Source: Microvirga sp. Mcv34 (GTDB taxonomy: Bacteria; Pseudomonadota; Alphaproteobacteria; Rhizobiales; Beijerinckiaceae). From it: a stretch of DNA of 64,000 nt. Positions within the stretch are counted from its first letter, which is position 1. Every line of letters starts with the position of its first letter. Below are positions 41,407-51,420 of this stretch, piece by piece. The stretch lies in contig NZ_JALJRK010000002.1 in the NCBI RefSeq assembly GCF_024519725.1, positions 145,314-209,313 of the forward strand. Reading direction: 5' to 3'. Position numbers and translations under genes: made by a program. Under the pieces are notes generated by a model, which saw nothing but the letters and a program-made list of their open reading frames with translations, did not search any database and was not told the DNA's origin.

Positions 41407-42210
41407 ATGTCAGTCAAACCTACTCGGCGCAGTGCATTCGCCGTCACCTTAACCGCTCTGCTGGCCATATCGGCAGGGTCCATGGCCTCCGCGGCCGACA
41501 TGAAGGTCGGGGCGAATGTCGGCAATGTTCCCTGGGAGTTCCAGGATGAGAAGGGCGAGATCGTCGGCTTCGAGGTCGACCTCGCCAAGGAAGTCGGCAA
41601 GCGCCTGAACATCAACGTGTCGTTCGTGAACATCCCGTTCAACGGATTGTTCGCGGCCGTTCAATCGGGTCAGGTCGATGCGGCCATCTCCTCGATCACG
41701 ATCACGAAGAAGCGCCTGGAATCGGTGTCCTTCGCGCAGCCCTACTACGACAGCGACCAGTCCCTGGCGGTGCGGGCGAATTCGGGAATCAAGAACCTGG
41801 AGGGAATGGCCGGGAAGGTGTCCGCGGTCGATACAGGTTCGACCGGCGACATGTGGTCGACGCAGAACCAGCAGAAGTACAAGTTTTCCGATATCCGCCG
41901 CTATGAGGGCTTGTCGCCCGCGATGCTCGACCTCGCGGCGGGCCGGATCGACGGCTATATCAGCGATATTCCGGCCGTCCAGTACTACATCAAGGACAAG
42001 CCGATGTATCAGGTGGTGGAGCGCATCCCGACTGGCGAGCAGTATTCGATGATGTTCGCGAAAAACAGCCCGCTGAGGGAAAAGGTCAACGCCGAAATCA
42101 CCAAGATGAAGCAGGATGGAACCCTGGCGAAGATCCACGAGAAATGGTTCGGCGCCAAGGCGGAGCCGAATTCGACGACCGTGAAGGTCATGGATATGCC
42201 GAAGCTCTGA
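41407..42210 (+). CDS. Amino-acid-type ABC binding protein, family 3
   Basis: Periplasmic receptor of 267 residues with signal peptide (RRSAFAVTLTALLAISAGSM, cut after ASA). The family 3 fold shows KVGANVGNVPWEFQDEKGEI, VGFEVDLAKEVGKRL, AAISSITITKKRLESVSFAQ and LREKVNAEITKMKQDGTLAK. GGAGG lies about 7 nt before the ATG at 41407. The ligand pocket lacks the standard amino-acid-binding ETD signature in an obvious form, so an amino-acid derivative such as a ureido or hydantoin compound is possible. It heads the operon. Confidence 0.92.
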   Translation: MSVKPTRRSAFAVTLTALLAISAGSMASAADMKVGANVGNVPWEFQDEKGEIVGFEVDLAKEVGKRLNINVSFVNIPFNGLFAAVQSGQVDAAISSITITKKRLESVSFAQPYYDSDQSLAVRANSGIKNLEGMAGKVSAVDTGSTGDMWSTQNQQKYKFSDIRRYEGLSPAMLDLAAGRIDGYISDIPAVQYYIKDKPMYQVVERIPTGEQYSMMFAKNSPLREKVNAEITKMKQDGTLAKIHEKWFGAKAEPNSTTVKVMDMPKL

Positions 42211-42224
42211 TCTGCAATTCTGCT

Positions 42225-42255
42225 CGAGCGTCCGGCACGATCTGTCGGGCGCTCG
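42225..42255 (+). other. Intercistronic hairpin after binding-protein gene
   Basis: CGAGCGTCCG (42225-42234) and CGGGCGCTCG (42246-42255) form a 10-pair stem including one U-G pair, with an 11-base loop, between the binding-protein stop and the permease start. Confidence 0.55.
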
Positions 42256-42287
42256 GCTTCGTCACGAATGCTGAGGCGCTTTCCATA

Positions 42288-42959
42288 ATGTCAATCTTCG
42301 ACACCTTCCTGAACTGGAAGGTCTTCGTCCAAACTCTTCCGCTGCTCCTGTCGGGCCTGACCACAACGCTGGCCCTGGGCGTCACGGCCATCATCCTCGG
42401 GTTCATCGGCGGTCTGGTCCTCGCGCTGGTCCGTCTCTATGCGAAATCGCCCCTGCGGCAGGTGGCCATCGCCTATATCGATGTTTTCCGTTCGATCCCG
42501 ATCCTGGTCCTGCTGGTCGTCATCTATTACGCGCTGCCCTTCGTCGGGCTGCGACTGTCGCCCTTCGCCGCAGCTACCTCGGCGCTGAGCCTCGTATCCG
42601 CCGCCTATTCCGCGGAGATCTTCCGGGCCGGAATCGAGGCGGTGCCGAAGGGGCAATTCGAGGCCGCCCACGCCTTGGGCCTGAGCCCGTGGCGGCTCAT
42701 GGGCGACGTCGTGCTGCCGCAGGCGCTGCGGATCGTGATCCCGCCGATCACGTCGAACTCCATCAACGTGATGAAGGACACGGCTCTCGCATCCGTCGTG
42801 GCCATGCCGGACCTGCTCAAGCAGGCCACCCAGGCCCAGGCGCTGGCGGCAAATCCCACGCCCCTCATCAGCGCGGCCGTCATCTACATCCTGATCCTGC
42901 TGCCGCTCGTGCGCCTCGTCGGGATCCTTGAAAAGCGACTTGCAGTGAGGGGACGATGA
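42288..42959 (+). CDS. Amino-acid-type ABC permease (HisM/GlnP family)
   Basis: Permease of 223 residues with four to five helices. TM1 begins [20 protein letters not shown]. The family signature is [20 protein letters not shown], and the EAA-type loop is [36 protein letters not shown] start at 42288, where the canonical short N-terminus begins, with GAGG about 12 nt upstream. It is the only permease in the operon, so the pore is probably a homodimer. It overlaps the ATPase gene by 4 bp (ATGA). Confidence 0.92.
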   Translation: MSIFDTFLNWKVFVQTLPLLLSGLTTTLALGVTAIILGFIGGLVLALVRLYAKSPLRQVAIAYIDVFRSIPILVLLVVIYYALPFVGLRLSPFAAATSALSLVSAAYSAEIFRAGIEAVPKGQFEAAHALGLSPWRLMGDVVLPQALRIVIPPITSNSINVMKDTALASVVAMPDLLKQATQAQALAANPTPLISAAVIYILILLPLVRLVGILEKRLAVRGR

Positions 42960-43690
42960 CGCGCCCGATTATCGAGATGAACAACGTCGTTAAGACCTTC
43001 GGGATGTTCCAGGCCCTGCACGGCATCGACCTTAGCGTCAAGGAGGGTGAGATCGTCGTGATCATCGGCCCCTCCGGTTCAGGCAAGTCCACGCTCATCC
43101 GCTGCATCAACCAGCTCGAGGAGCACAATGCCGGAGCGATCGTCGTCGATGGGGCGGAGGTCGGGCGCGGCCGCAAGCGCGCCACGCTTATCGAGGTGGG
43201 CATGGTGTTCCAGAGCTTCAACCTCTTCCCGCACATGACCGTGCTCCGCAACGTTGCGCTTGGCCCCGTCCGCGTCCGCGGCCTGTCCTGGGCGGATGCG
43301 GAGGAGCGCGCGCGGCGTCTCCTGGCCCGGGTCGGGCTCGCGGATCAGGCGGCGAAATATCCTGCGCAACTCTCCGGCGGACAACAACAGCGAGTCGGTA
43401 TCGCCAGGGCGCTCGCCATGGAGCCGAAGGTCCTGCTCTTCGACGAGCCGACCTCCGCGTTGGATCCGGAGATGGTGGGCGAGGTGCTGGACGTGATGCA
43501 GCAGCTCGCCAAGACCGGAGTCACCATGGTCGTGGTGACTCACGAGATGGGGTTCGCGCGCAAGGTTGCCGATCGGGTTGTGTTCATGGACGGCGGACGC
43601 ATCGTCGAGGAGGGGACGCCTGACGAGATCTTCAACGCGCCGCGCGATCCGCGCCTCAGAAGCTTCCTTCAGGCTGTCCTGTCACATTAG
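42956..43690 (+). CDS. Amino-acid-type ABC ATPase (GlnQ-like)
   Basis: ATPase of 244 residues: Walker [21 protein letters not shown]-loop [18 protein letters not shown], signature [19 protein letters not shown], Walker [20 protein letters not shown] and switch [16 protein letters not shown]. It completes the polar amino-acid class importer with the preceding two genes. It is followed 12 bp later by the AllA-like gene, so uptake and catabolism are co-transcribed. Confidence 0.95.
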   Translation: MTRPIIEMNNVVKTFGMFQALHGIDLSVKEGEIVVIIGPSGSGKSTLIRCINQLEEHNAGAIVVDGAEVGRGRKRATLIEVGMVFQSFNLFPHMTVLRNVALGPVRVRGLSWADAEERARRLLARVGLADQAAKYPAQLSGGQQQRVGIARALAMEPKVLLFDEPTSALDPEMVGEVLDVMQQLAKTGVTMVVVTHEMGFARKVADRVVFMDGGRIVEEGTPDEIFNAPRDPRLRSFLQAVLSH

Positions 43691-43702
43691 GCCTTTGCAT
43701 CC

Positions 43703-44221
43703 GTGCAGACACTTTCGCCCAAGCGCTTGACGCCATCCGCCTTCAGCCCGTTCGGCGAAATGCTGTTCTTCGACCAGGACCGCAGCCGCCTCGTGAACGA
43801 CGGGCGGGCCTTGCGCGTCGACACCGAAGCCCGCTTCGATTACACGTCTCCCGACGGCGAACCCGTGCTCGCCGTCTACCGGGCCCAGGGCGGGCCGCTG
43901 CCGATGCGGCTGATGACCTTCGAACGCCATCCCCTCTCGTCACAGACTTTCGTTGCCCTCTCGGCAGAGCGCTTCCTGATCGTCGTCGCGCCGCAAGACC
44001 GGGCGGGGTTGCCGGATCTGGCCCGTGCGGAGGCCTTCGTCGGCCATCGGGGGGAGGGTGTCAACTACGCCCGCAACCTTTGGCACGCGCCCATCGCGGC
44101 CATTGGTGATGACGGCGACTTTCTCATGTTCATGTGGGAGCGCGGCTCCCCCGAGGATTGCATTCTCCATCACCTTCATGAGCCGCTTGGCGTCGGCTCG
44201 ATCCAACCCTCCGCAGCATAG
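43703..44221 (+). CDS. Ureidoglycolate-lyase-like protein (AllA family)
   Basis: Cupin-like enzyme of 172 residues of the ureidoglycolate lyase family: LTPSAFSPFGEML at the start, then FDYTSPDGEPVLAVYRAQ, MTFERHPLSSQTFVAL, FLIVVAPQD and GVNYARNLWHAPIAAIGDDGDFLMFMWERG. AllA splits ureidoglycolate to glyoxylate and urea. Here the gene sits with a hydantoinase-type enzyme rather than allantoicase, so the true substrate may be another ureido acid. The start codon is GTG with no strong ribosome site, so coupling from the ATPase gene 12 bp upstream is likely. Confidence 0.85.
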   Translation: MQTLSPKRLTPSAFSPFGEMLFFDQDRSRLVNDGRALRVDTEARFDYTSPDGEPVLAVYRAQGGPLPMRLMTFERHPLSSQTFVALSAERFLIVVAPQDRAGLPDLARAEAFVGHRGEGVNYARNLWHAPIAAIGDDGDFLMFMWERGSPEDCILHHLHEPLGVGSIQPSAA

Positions 44222-44229
44222 GTGTCTCC

Positions 44230-45444
44230 ATGTCTCTCGACCTCGCCTTCGTTCGCTCCCAGTTTCCCGCACTGGCGGACGGTTTCGCCTATTTCGATAA
44301 TGCGGGTGGCTCCCTCGTCCTGCGCAATGTCGCCGAGCGAATTTCCGACTATCTCCTGACCACGAGCGTGCAGACCGGCGCCAGCTACGAGCATTCGCAG
44401 CGAGCCACGAACCGCCTCATGGAATCGCGCGCGAAGATCGCACGGCTCCTGGGCGCGGCTCGGCCGGAGGAAATCGTTCTCGGACCTTCGACCACCGTCC
44501 TCGCTCAATTCCTGTCGCGCGCCATGGAAGGCCGGCTCAAGCCCGGTGACGAGATCGTCGTCACGAACTTCGATCATGAATCGAATATCGGTCCCTGGCG
44601 GTCCCTGGAGAAGCGGGGCATCGTCATCAAGGAATGGACCATCGACCGGGACAGCTACGAGATCGACCTGGATCAGCTCGACCGGCTGATGACCGAGCGG
44701 ACCCGGCTCGTCGCCGTAACGCACGCCTCGAACATCCTGGGCACCATCAATCCGGTGAAGGAGATCGCGCGCCGCGTGCACGAGCGGGGTGCCCAGATCG
44801 TCGTCGACGCCGTTGCCTATGCTCCCCACCGGGCGGTGAATGTGGTCGATCTCGACGTGGATTATTACATCTTCAGCTTCTACAAGACCTACGGGCCCCA
44901 CTTCGCCGTGATGTACGGTAAGTACGACAATCTGCTCGAACTCGACGGGCTCTACCATTACTTCTACGGGCGCGAGAAGGTGCCGATGAAGCTCGAGCCG
45001 GGCAATACCAACTACGAGCTGGCTTGGGGCTCCGCCGGGATCGTCGATTACCTCGATCGCCTCGGAGGCGAGTCCGGTGACCGTGCCGCCATCGACGCGG
45101 CCTTCGAAAAGATCACCGCGCACGAAACCCTGATCGGCGAGCAGCTCCTCGCGTATCTCCGGGATCGCAACGACGTCCGGATTATCGGTCGGCGCCATGG
45201 CACCCCGGACGGTCGCGTGCCGACCATCGCGTTCAAGGTCGACGGTCGCGATTCGGCCGAGATCGTGAAGGCGGTCGACGCCGACCGGATCGGGATCCGC
45301 CACGGCGACTTCCACTCGCGCCGGCTGATCGAGGCCCTCGGTCTCGCGGACCGCAATGGTGTCGTGCGCGTGTCGATGGTCCATTACAATACGGTCGAAG
45401 AGGTCAGCCGTCTGATCGCCAGCCTGGATCGCGCACTGGCCTGA
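44230..45444 (+). CDS. Class V aminotransferase / cysteine-desulfurase-like PLP enzyme
   Basis: PLP enzyme of 404 residues of the cysteine-desulfurase-like family (TIGR01976 type). Motifs are YFDNAGGSLVLRNV at the N-terminus, FDHESNIGPW, THASNILGTINPVKEIA, VVDAVAYAPHRAVNV and the lysine K219 in FSFYKTYGPHFAVMYG. There is no catalytic cysteine loop as in IscS, so amine transfer or C-N/C-S lyase activity is as likely as desulfuration. It is the fifth gene of the operon (8 bp after AllA-like, 14 bp before the hydantoinase). It probably acts on an amino-acid product of ring opening; exact reaction unknown. Confidence 0.82.
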   Translation: MSLDLAFVRSQFPALADGFAYFDNAGGSLVLRNVAERISDYLLTTSVQTGASYEHSQRATNRLMESRAKIARLLGAARPEEIVLGPSTTVLAQFLSRAMEGRLKPGDEIVVTNFDHESNIGPWRSLEKRGIVIKEWTIDRDSYEIDLDQLDRLMTERTRLVAVTHASNILGTINPVKEIARRVHERGAQIVVDAVAYAPHRAVNVVDLDVDYYIFSFYKTYGPHFAVMYGKYDNLLELDGLYHYFYGREKVPMKLEPGNTNYELAWGSAGIVDYLDRLGGESGDRAAIDAAFEKITAHETLIGEQLLAYLRDRNDVRIIGRRHGTPDGRVPTIAFKVDGRDSAEIVKAVDADRIGIRHGDFHSRRLIEALGLADRNGVVRVSMVHYNTVEEVSRLIASLDRALA

Positions 45445-45458
45445 GGAGAAGCCAAGCC

Positions 45459-46883
45459 ATGGAACTCGATCTCGCAATCGTCGGCGGCACGGTCGTGACC
45501 GCATCCGATACCATCCCGTGCGACGTGGGCATCCTCGGCGACAAGATCGTCACGCTGGGCAGGGAGCTCAAGGCGAAACGGGTGATCGATGCGTCGGGCC
45601 TTCTGGTCATGCCCGGCGGGATCGACAGCCACGTGCATATCGCTCAGCCCTCCGGGCCCGAGGTGACGATGGCGGACGACTTCGCGTCGGCGACGGCATC
45701 CGCCGCCGCCGGCGGCAACACGATGGTTCTGCCGTTCGCCCTCCAGGAACGGGGCACCTCCCTGCGCGCCGCCGTCGAGGAATACAGGCGCAAGGCCGAG
45801 GGCGAGTGCTATGTCGACACGGCCTTCCACCTCATCATCTCGGACCCGACGCCGGAGGTGCTGGGTCAGGAGCTGCCCGCCCTCATCAAGGACGGGTATA
45901 CCTCCTTCAAGATCTTCATGACCTATGACGACCTGGTTCTGCGGGACCGGGAGATCCTCGACGTCTTCGATGTCGCGCGCCGGGAGGGCGCTCTCGTCAT
46001 GGTCCATGCCGAGGGTTACGACGCCATTCGGTACATGACCGAGCGGCTGGAGCGCGAGGGCAAGACGTCGTCCTATTATCACGCCGTCTCCCGGCCCGAG
46101 ATCGTCGAGCGGGAGGCGACGCATCGGGCGATCAGCCATGCGGAGCTCGTGGACGTTCCGGTCATGATCGTCCACGTGTCAGGCCGCGAGGCCATGGAGC
46201 AGATCCGATGGGCGCAGACGCGTGGATTGAAGGTCTATGCCGAGACCTGCCCGCAATACATCACCCTCACGGCCGATGACCTGCGCGACCTCAACATGGA
46301 CATGAGCGGCGCAAAATACGTCTGCTCTCCGCCACCGCGCGATGCGGAGAGCCAGGAGGCGATCTGGGAGGGTCTGCGCAACGGGATCTTCCAGACCTTC
46401 TCATCCGACCACTGCCCGTTTCTGTTCAACAGTCCGGCGGGCAAGCTGAACCCGAAATCCAGAACGTCGTTCCGGTGGGTTCCGAACGGCATCCCGGGCG
46501 TGGAGACGCGCCTTCCGATCCTGTTCTCGGAAGGCGTCGTGAAAGGCCGCATTTCCCTCAACCGCTTCGTGGAGCTGACGTCCACCAATCATGCGAAGCT
46601 CTATGGCCTCTATCCCAGGAAAGGCTCCATCGGCATCGGCTTCGATGCCGATATCGTCCTGTGGGATCCGGAGCGGAAGGAGACCATTCGCCAGGATATT
46701 CTTCACCACGGATCCGACTACACACCCTGGGAGGGTTTCGAGGTGACGGGCTGGCCCGTCATGACGCTGCTGCGAGGAAAGGTCGTCTCAAACTCCGGCG
46801 CCATCGTCGGCGAGAAGGGCCGGGGTGAAATCCTGGCGCGTGAGCTGTCGGCCTATGCCCGGCCCGCGCCGCACAACAGCTGA
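45459..46883 (+). CDS. Dihydropyrimidinase / D-hydantoinase-type cyclic amidohydrolase
   Basis: TIM-barrel dinuclear zinc enzyme of 474 residues. All metal-site features are present: HVH in GGIDSHVHIAQPSG (about residue 58), the carbamylated lysine in SFKIFMTYDDL, histidines in MVHAEGYDAI and MIVHVSGREAM, and the aspartate in FSSDHCPF. The C-terminus (YPRKGSIGIGFDADIVLWDP; GWPVMTLLRGKVV) is standard. It opens cyclic ureides such as dihydropyrimidines or 5-substituted hydantoins to N-carbamoyl acids. It is the last gene of the operon. No N-carbamoyl amidohydrolase is adjacent, so the carbamoyl product must be handled by the AllA-like or another enzyme. Confidence 0.9.
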   Translation: MELDLAIVGGTVVTASDTIPCDVGILGDKIVTLGRELKAKRVIDASGLLVMPGGIDSHVHIAQPSGPEVTMADDFASATASAAAGGNTMVLPFALQERGTSLRAAVEEYRRKAEGECYVDTAFHLIISDPTPEVLGQELPALIKDGYTSFKIFMTYDDLVLRDREILDVFDVARREGALVMVHAEGYDAIRYMTERLEREGKTSSYYHAVSRPEIVEREATHRAISHAELVDVPVMIVHVSGREAMEQIRWAQTRGLKVYAETCPQYITLTADDLRDLNMDMSGAKYVCSPPPRDAESQEAIWEGLRNGIFQTFSSDHCPFLFNSPAGKLNPKSRTSFRWVPNGIPGVETRLPILFSEGVVKGRISLNRFVELTSTNHAKLYGLYPRKGSIGIGFDADIVLWDPERKETIRQDILHHGSDYTPWEGFEVTGWPVMTLLRGKVVSNSGAIVGEKGRGEILARELSAYARPAPHNS

Positions 46884-46884
46884 G

Positions 46885-46925
46885 GCGGTCTCGATGCCCA
46901 TCGCGCGAAGACCGCAATGGGCATC
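46885..46925. repeat. Two interleaved inverted repeats between convergent operons
   Basis: GCGGTCT (46885-46891) pairs with AGACCGC (46909-46915), and GATGCCCAT (46893-46901) pairs with ATGGGCATC (46917-46925). The order is A-B-A'-B', so the two stems cannot form as ordinary nested hairpins at once. They fill most of the 51-bp gap between the hydantoinase stop and the DapA-like stop and probably act as a bidirectional transcription end. Confidence 0.55.
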
Positions 46926-46934
46926 CCTCGACGT

Positions 46935-47864
46935 TCAGGCGAGATCCGCCAGTCGCCGGGTCTGGCGGGCGATGAGCCGCTCGACCTCGGCGATATCGTC
47001 ACGGGAGAGCTCCCCGCCCGGCTTGCGCAGGGCCGGTGACGCGATCGCTCCGCGCTTCGCCATGATGTATTTGCGGATCGCCAGTCCAAGGCCGGGCTGC
47101 TGCTCATAGCGGGCGAGGGGCAGATAGGCCTCGAACAGGTCCTGGGCACGTTCCGGGTCGCCCGCGTTGCAATGATGCACGACGTCGCGCATCATCTCCG
47201 GATAGGCAAACCCCGTCATGGCGCCGTCTGCGCCGCGCGCCATCTCTTCCGGCAGGAACATGCCGCCGTTGCCGCAGAGAATAGAGATGCGCCGCCCGCC
47301 GGATTGCTCCGCCATCGTCCGCAGGGCGGTGATCTTCGCAAGGCCCGGCCAATCCTCATGCTTGAGACAGACGCAAGTCGGGATCTGATCGATGATGGCC
47401 TGAATGACCGACACCGGAATGGTGACGCTGGTCGCCAGCGGGAAATCCTGCAGCACGAAGGGGACGTCACCAAGTTGGTCGGCAGCCTGCTTGTAATAGG
47501 TCACGATCTGCTGATCGTTGCGCAGGGAGGACGGGGGCGCGATCATGACGCCTGCCGCCCCATCGCTCATCACCATGTCGGTCAGCGCCTTCATCTGGGC
47601 GAAGCCAGGGGCCGACACGCCCGCCACGACCGGGACGCGATCACCCACACGCTTCAGGATGCGCCGGACATAGGTCTGGGATTCCTCCGTGGTGAGCTTC
47701 TGGGCCTCGCCCATCATGCCCAGCACCGTCAGTCCGGTCGCTCCACGATCCAGATAGAAATCGACCATGCGGTCGGTGCTTTCGAGATCGAGCGCTCCGT
47801 TCTCGGTGAACGGTGTGAGCGCGATCACATAGACGCCCTTCGCGTCTTCATTCAGTCTCGTCAT
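46935..47864 (-). CDS. DapA-family aldolase/lyase-like enzyme, altered active site
   Basis: TIM-barrel protein of 309 residues. The Schiff-base lysine is in TCVCLKHEDWPGLAKI, and the GATGLTVLGMMGEAQKL region replaces the TTGE loop. The catalytic tyrosine motif YNVP of DapA is replaced by LQDFP, so the proton relay must differ. I start at 47864, where GAGG lies about 6 nt upstream; the ATG at 47882 has no ribosome site. It is the tenth and last gene of the long minus-strand operon, 61 bp after the leaderless binding-protein-like gene. It probably cleaves or dehydrates a keto-acid intermediate. Confidence 0.8.
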   Translation of the reverse strand: MTRLNEDAKGVYVIALTPFTENGALDLESTDRMVDFYLDRGATGLTVLGMMGEAQKLTTEESQTYVRRILKRVGDRVPVVAGVSAPGFAQMKALTDMVMSDGAAGVMIAPPSSLRNDQQIVTYYKQAADQLGDVPFVLQDFPLATSVTIPVSVIQAIIDQIPTCVCLKHEDWPGLAKITALRTMAEQSGGRRISILCGNGGMFLPEEMARGADGAMTGFAYPEMMRDVVHHCNAGDPERAQDLFEAYLPLARYEQQPGLGLAIRKYIMAKRGAIASPALRKPGGELSRDDIAEVERLIARQTRRLADLA

Positions 47865-47925
47865 TCCTGCCTCGATGGTCATGCCGCTTGGCGGCTGCGT
47901 TCAACAATCATTTCTGCCTGGCCGA

Positions 47926-49398
47926 TCAAATCGACCGCTCCGCATATGCGAGGGCCGGCAAGGCCGCCACGTCGAGCACACCGTCGCGCCGCATCCGCCA
48001 GTCGGGATGAGAGCCCGCGAGGCCCGTGACCCGCAGCGGATTGTAGAGGTAAAGCCAGGCCGGATCGTCCTGAAGGTGCCGGTACGCCTGACGATAGATG
48101 GATTCCCGCGCGGCATCGTCGGAGGTCTGCCGAGCCACATCGAGCAGCTGTTCGACGGCCTCGTTGTGATAGCCCAGCCACCAGGAGCCCGCGACGCGCG
48201 CGTCGATCTTCTCGGCCAGCACGCGGAACGTGCTCAAGGGGCTCGAATCGAACACGCACATGTCACGCACCTTCTTCAGACGGACGCCGTGAGCATAGGC
48301 CTCACGGTCCTCGTGGAGATGGATGTTCAGCGACACGCCGATGGCGGAAACCTGATCTGCGACCGCCTTCGTCAGGGCTTGAGCCTCATCGGGCAAGCGT
48401 GTCGGGCAATCGACCTCCAGCACCAGTCCGTCGGAATATCCGGCTTCCGCCAGAAGGCGGCGCGCCTCGTCGAGGTCAGGGCCTTCATCCGTGGTCGGAT
48501 CGCTTCCGAAATGCGCTGGACCCACGAAGCCCGTCAGCGGCCGCGCGGCGCCATGCACGATTTGCTCGATCAACGCCTTCCGGTCGACGGCCAGATTGAG
48601 CGCCCGCCGGATGCGCGGATCGGACAGCGGTCCACTTGCCGCGTTGAAGAGATAGATGATGGACACCGGGGCAAGGAACACGACCCGCGTGCAATCGCCC
48701 CGCGCCTCCAATTCCTTCGAGGCGCGAAAGTCCAGGCTGTTTGCCACCTGCGCCTCACCCGATTGCAGCAGGGTCAGCCGCTTCTGGGCATCCGGTTCGA
48801 GCCTGAAACGGATCGCCGCGTTGGCTGGGCGCTCCCCATGCCAGTTCTCGAACCGCTCCAGTCGAATCTCCTGGCCGTCGATCACCTCCGTCACCCGGTA
48901 GGGTCCGGTTCCGACGGGCATCTTCGTGTCGCCCGATTCATAGCGCGCAAGCGCCGAGGGGGCGACCACATATCCGTAGACCAGGATATCGAGCAGGTCC
49001 GCGATGGGACGAGACAGGCGGATGTCGAGCGTCAGACGGTCTGCGGCTTCGATCATCGCATCGCCGAGATACTGGTTCCACACGCCGGGGGCGCCGAGCG
49101 TATAACCCTTATCCGGGCGGGCCATGCGGCGCAGGGAAAGACACACGGCTTCGGCATCGCAGGGGCTGCCGTCATGAAAGGTCAGCCCGTCACGGAGCGT
49201 GAACGTCCAGTGCCGCGCCTCCGGATCGGCTCGCCATTCGGCCGCCAATCCGGGAACGAATCCGCCATCGCGGCCGTAGCGGACGAGCCCGTCGTAAATC
49301 GCGTCGAAGACGGCGAGGATGTCGTTCGCGTCGGTACAGTCGTGGGGATCCTCCAACCGGAGGCGTGGCTGGACGATCGTGACAGCAGAATTCATCAT
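47926..49398 (-). CDS. Family 5 binding-protein-like protein without signal peptide
   Basis: SBP_bac_5-fold protein of 490 residues with all usual blocks: DILAVFDAIYDGLVRYGRDG, LTFHDGSPCDAEAVCLSLRR, VGTGPYRVTEVIDGQEIRLE, ARRLLAEAGYSDGLVLEVDC and YLYNPLRVTGL. It starts MMNSAVTIVQPRLRLEDPHD, with no hydrophobic signal segment, and there is no room for one because the OppF-like gene ends 11 bp upstream. It is therefore predicted cytoplasmic or exported by an unusual route. The operon already has an exported receptor of the same family. Possible roles are intracellular ligand buffering or sensing, but this is inference. Confidence 0.85.
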   Translation of the reverse strand: MMNSAVTIVQPRLRLEDPHDCTDANDILAVFDAIYDGLVRYGRDGGFVPGLAAEWRADPEARHWTFTLRDGLTFHDGSPCDAEAVCLSLRRMARPDKGYTLGAPGVWNQYLGDAMIEAADRLTLDIRLSRPIADLLDILVYGYVVAPSALARYESGDTKMPVGTGPYRVTEVIDGQEIRLERFENWHGERPANAAIRFRLEPDAQKRLTLLQSGEAQVANSLDFRASKELEARGDCTRVVFLAPVSIIYLFNAASGPLSDPRIRRALNLAVDRKALIEQIVHGAARPLTGFVGPAHFGSDPTTDEGPDLDEARRLLAEAGYSDGLVLEVDCPTRLPDEAQALTKAVADQVSAIGVSLNIHLHEDREAYAHGVRLKKVRDMCVFDSSPLSTFRVLAEKIDARVAGSWWLGYHNEAVEQLLDVARQTSDDAARESIYRQAYRHLQDDPAWLYLYNPLRVTGLAGSHPDWRMRRDGVLDVAALPALAYAERSI

Positions 49399-49409
49399 GG
49401 GCTCCCGGC

Positions 49410-50419
<1,010 letters not shown>

Positions 50420-50423
<4 letters not shown>

Positions 50424-51400
50424 GCCTCGGCCTCGTTGAGCGGGTAGTGGCAGGCGGCGTCCAGCGAGTGTCGGACCGGAAGAAGCTCCGGCGTTTTCTC
50501 GGCGCAAAGCGGCTGCGCGCGGCTGCATCGGTCCCGGAAGCTGCAGCCCTCGCCGAGCTTGCGGATGTCGGGCACCATGCCGGGGATCTGCTGGAGCCGG
50601 CGCTGGCGGTCCGCGATGCGGGGAATGCTGTCGAGAAGGCCGCGTGTATAAGGATGGGCCGGATGGGAGATGACGTCCTCGGTGCGTCCACGCTCGACGA
50701 CCTTGCCGCAATAGAGGACGACGACCCTGTCGGCCATCTCGGACACGATTGCGAGATCGTGCGTGACCAGGATCATCGCGGCGCCGCGCTCGGCGATCTG
50801 GCGGCGCATCAGCTTGAGGATCTGGGACTGTACGGTCACGTCGAGCGCCGTCGTCGGCTCGTCGGCAATGATCAGACGCGACCCGGCCAGCAGGGCGATG
50901 GCGATCACCACCCTTTGGCGCATGCCGCCGGAGAACTGGTGCGGATACGCGTCGAGACGGCTCTCCGCCTCGGAGATGCCGACATCCTCCAGCATGCGGA
51001 TACAGCGTTTGCGCCGCGCGGACGCGTCGAGATCCGTATGGAGCTGGAGCATCTCGTCCATCTGGCGGCCGATGGTGTAAACAGGATTGAGTGACGTCAT
51101 CGGGTCCTGGAAGACCATGGCGATCTCGCCGCCGCGCACCGTGCGCAACTCCTCCTCGCTCTTCTTGGTGAGATCCTCGCCGTCAAAAATGATCTCGCCG
51201 GCTTCGATCCGGCCGGGGGGATCGATCAGGCGCAGGATCGAGAAGCCGATCACCGACTTGCCTCCGCCTGACTCGCCGACAAGGCCAACGACTTCGCCTT
51301 TGTCGACCTGGAAGCTGACGCCGTCGACGGCTTTGACCAAGCCGCCAAACGTGTGAAAATGCGTCTTCAAGCCACGGATATCGAGCAACGTCTCACTCAT
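50420..51400 (-). CDS. Peptide-type ABC ATPase, OppD/DppD-like
   Basis: ATPase of 326 residues. Walker A reads GESGGGKSVIGFSILRL, with G in place of the more common S before GKS. The Q-loop is MVFQDPMTSLNPVYTIGRQM, the signature FSGGMRQRVVIAIALLAG, Walker B IIADEPTTALDVTVQSQIL and the switch LVTHDLAIVSEMADRVV. The cysteine-containing tail GEGCSFRDRCSRAQPLC is present. It begins 20 bp after the second permease gene; the longer open frame to 51808 is a shadow of that gene. Confidence 0.95.
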
Positions 51401-51420
51401 CGTGCTTCTCTCTTCAACGC

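Noticed and set aside
46885..46925. True H-type pseudoknot (riboswitch-like) between converging operons
   Set aside because: Connecting loops of one base are too short to span the stems, and the element is downstream of both operons, so it cannot act as a leader switch.
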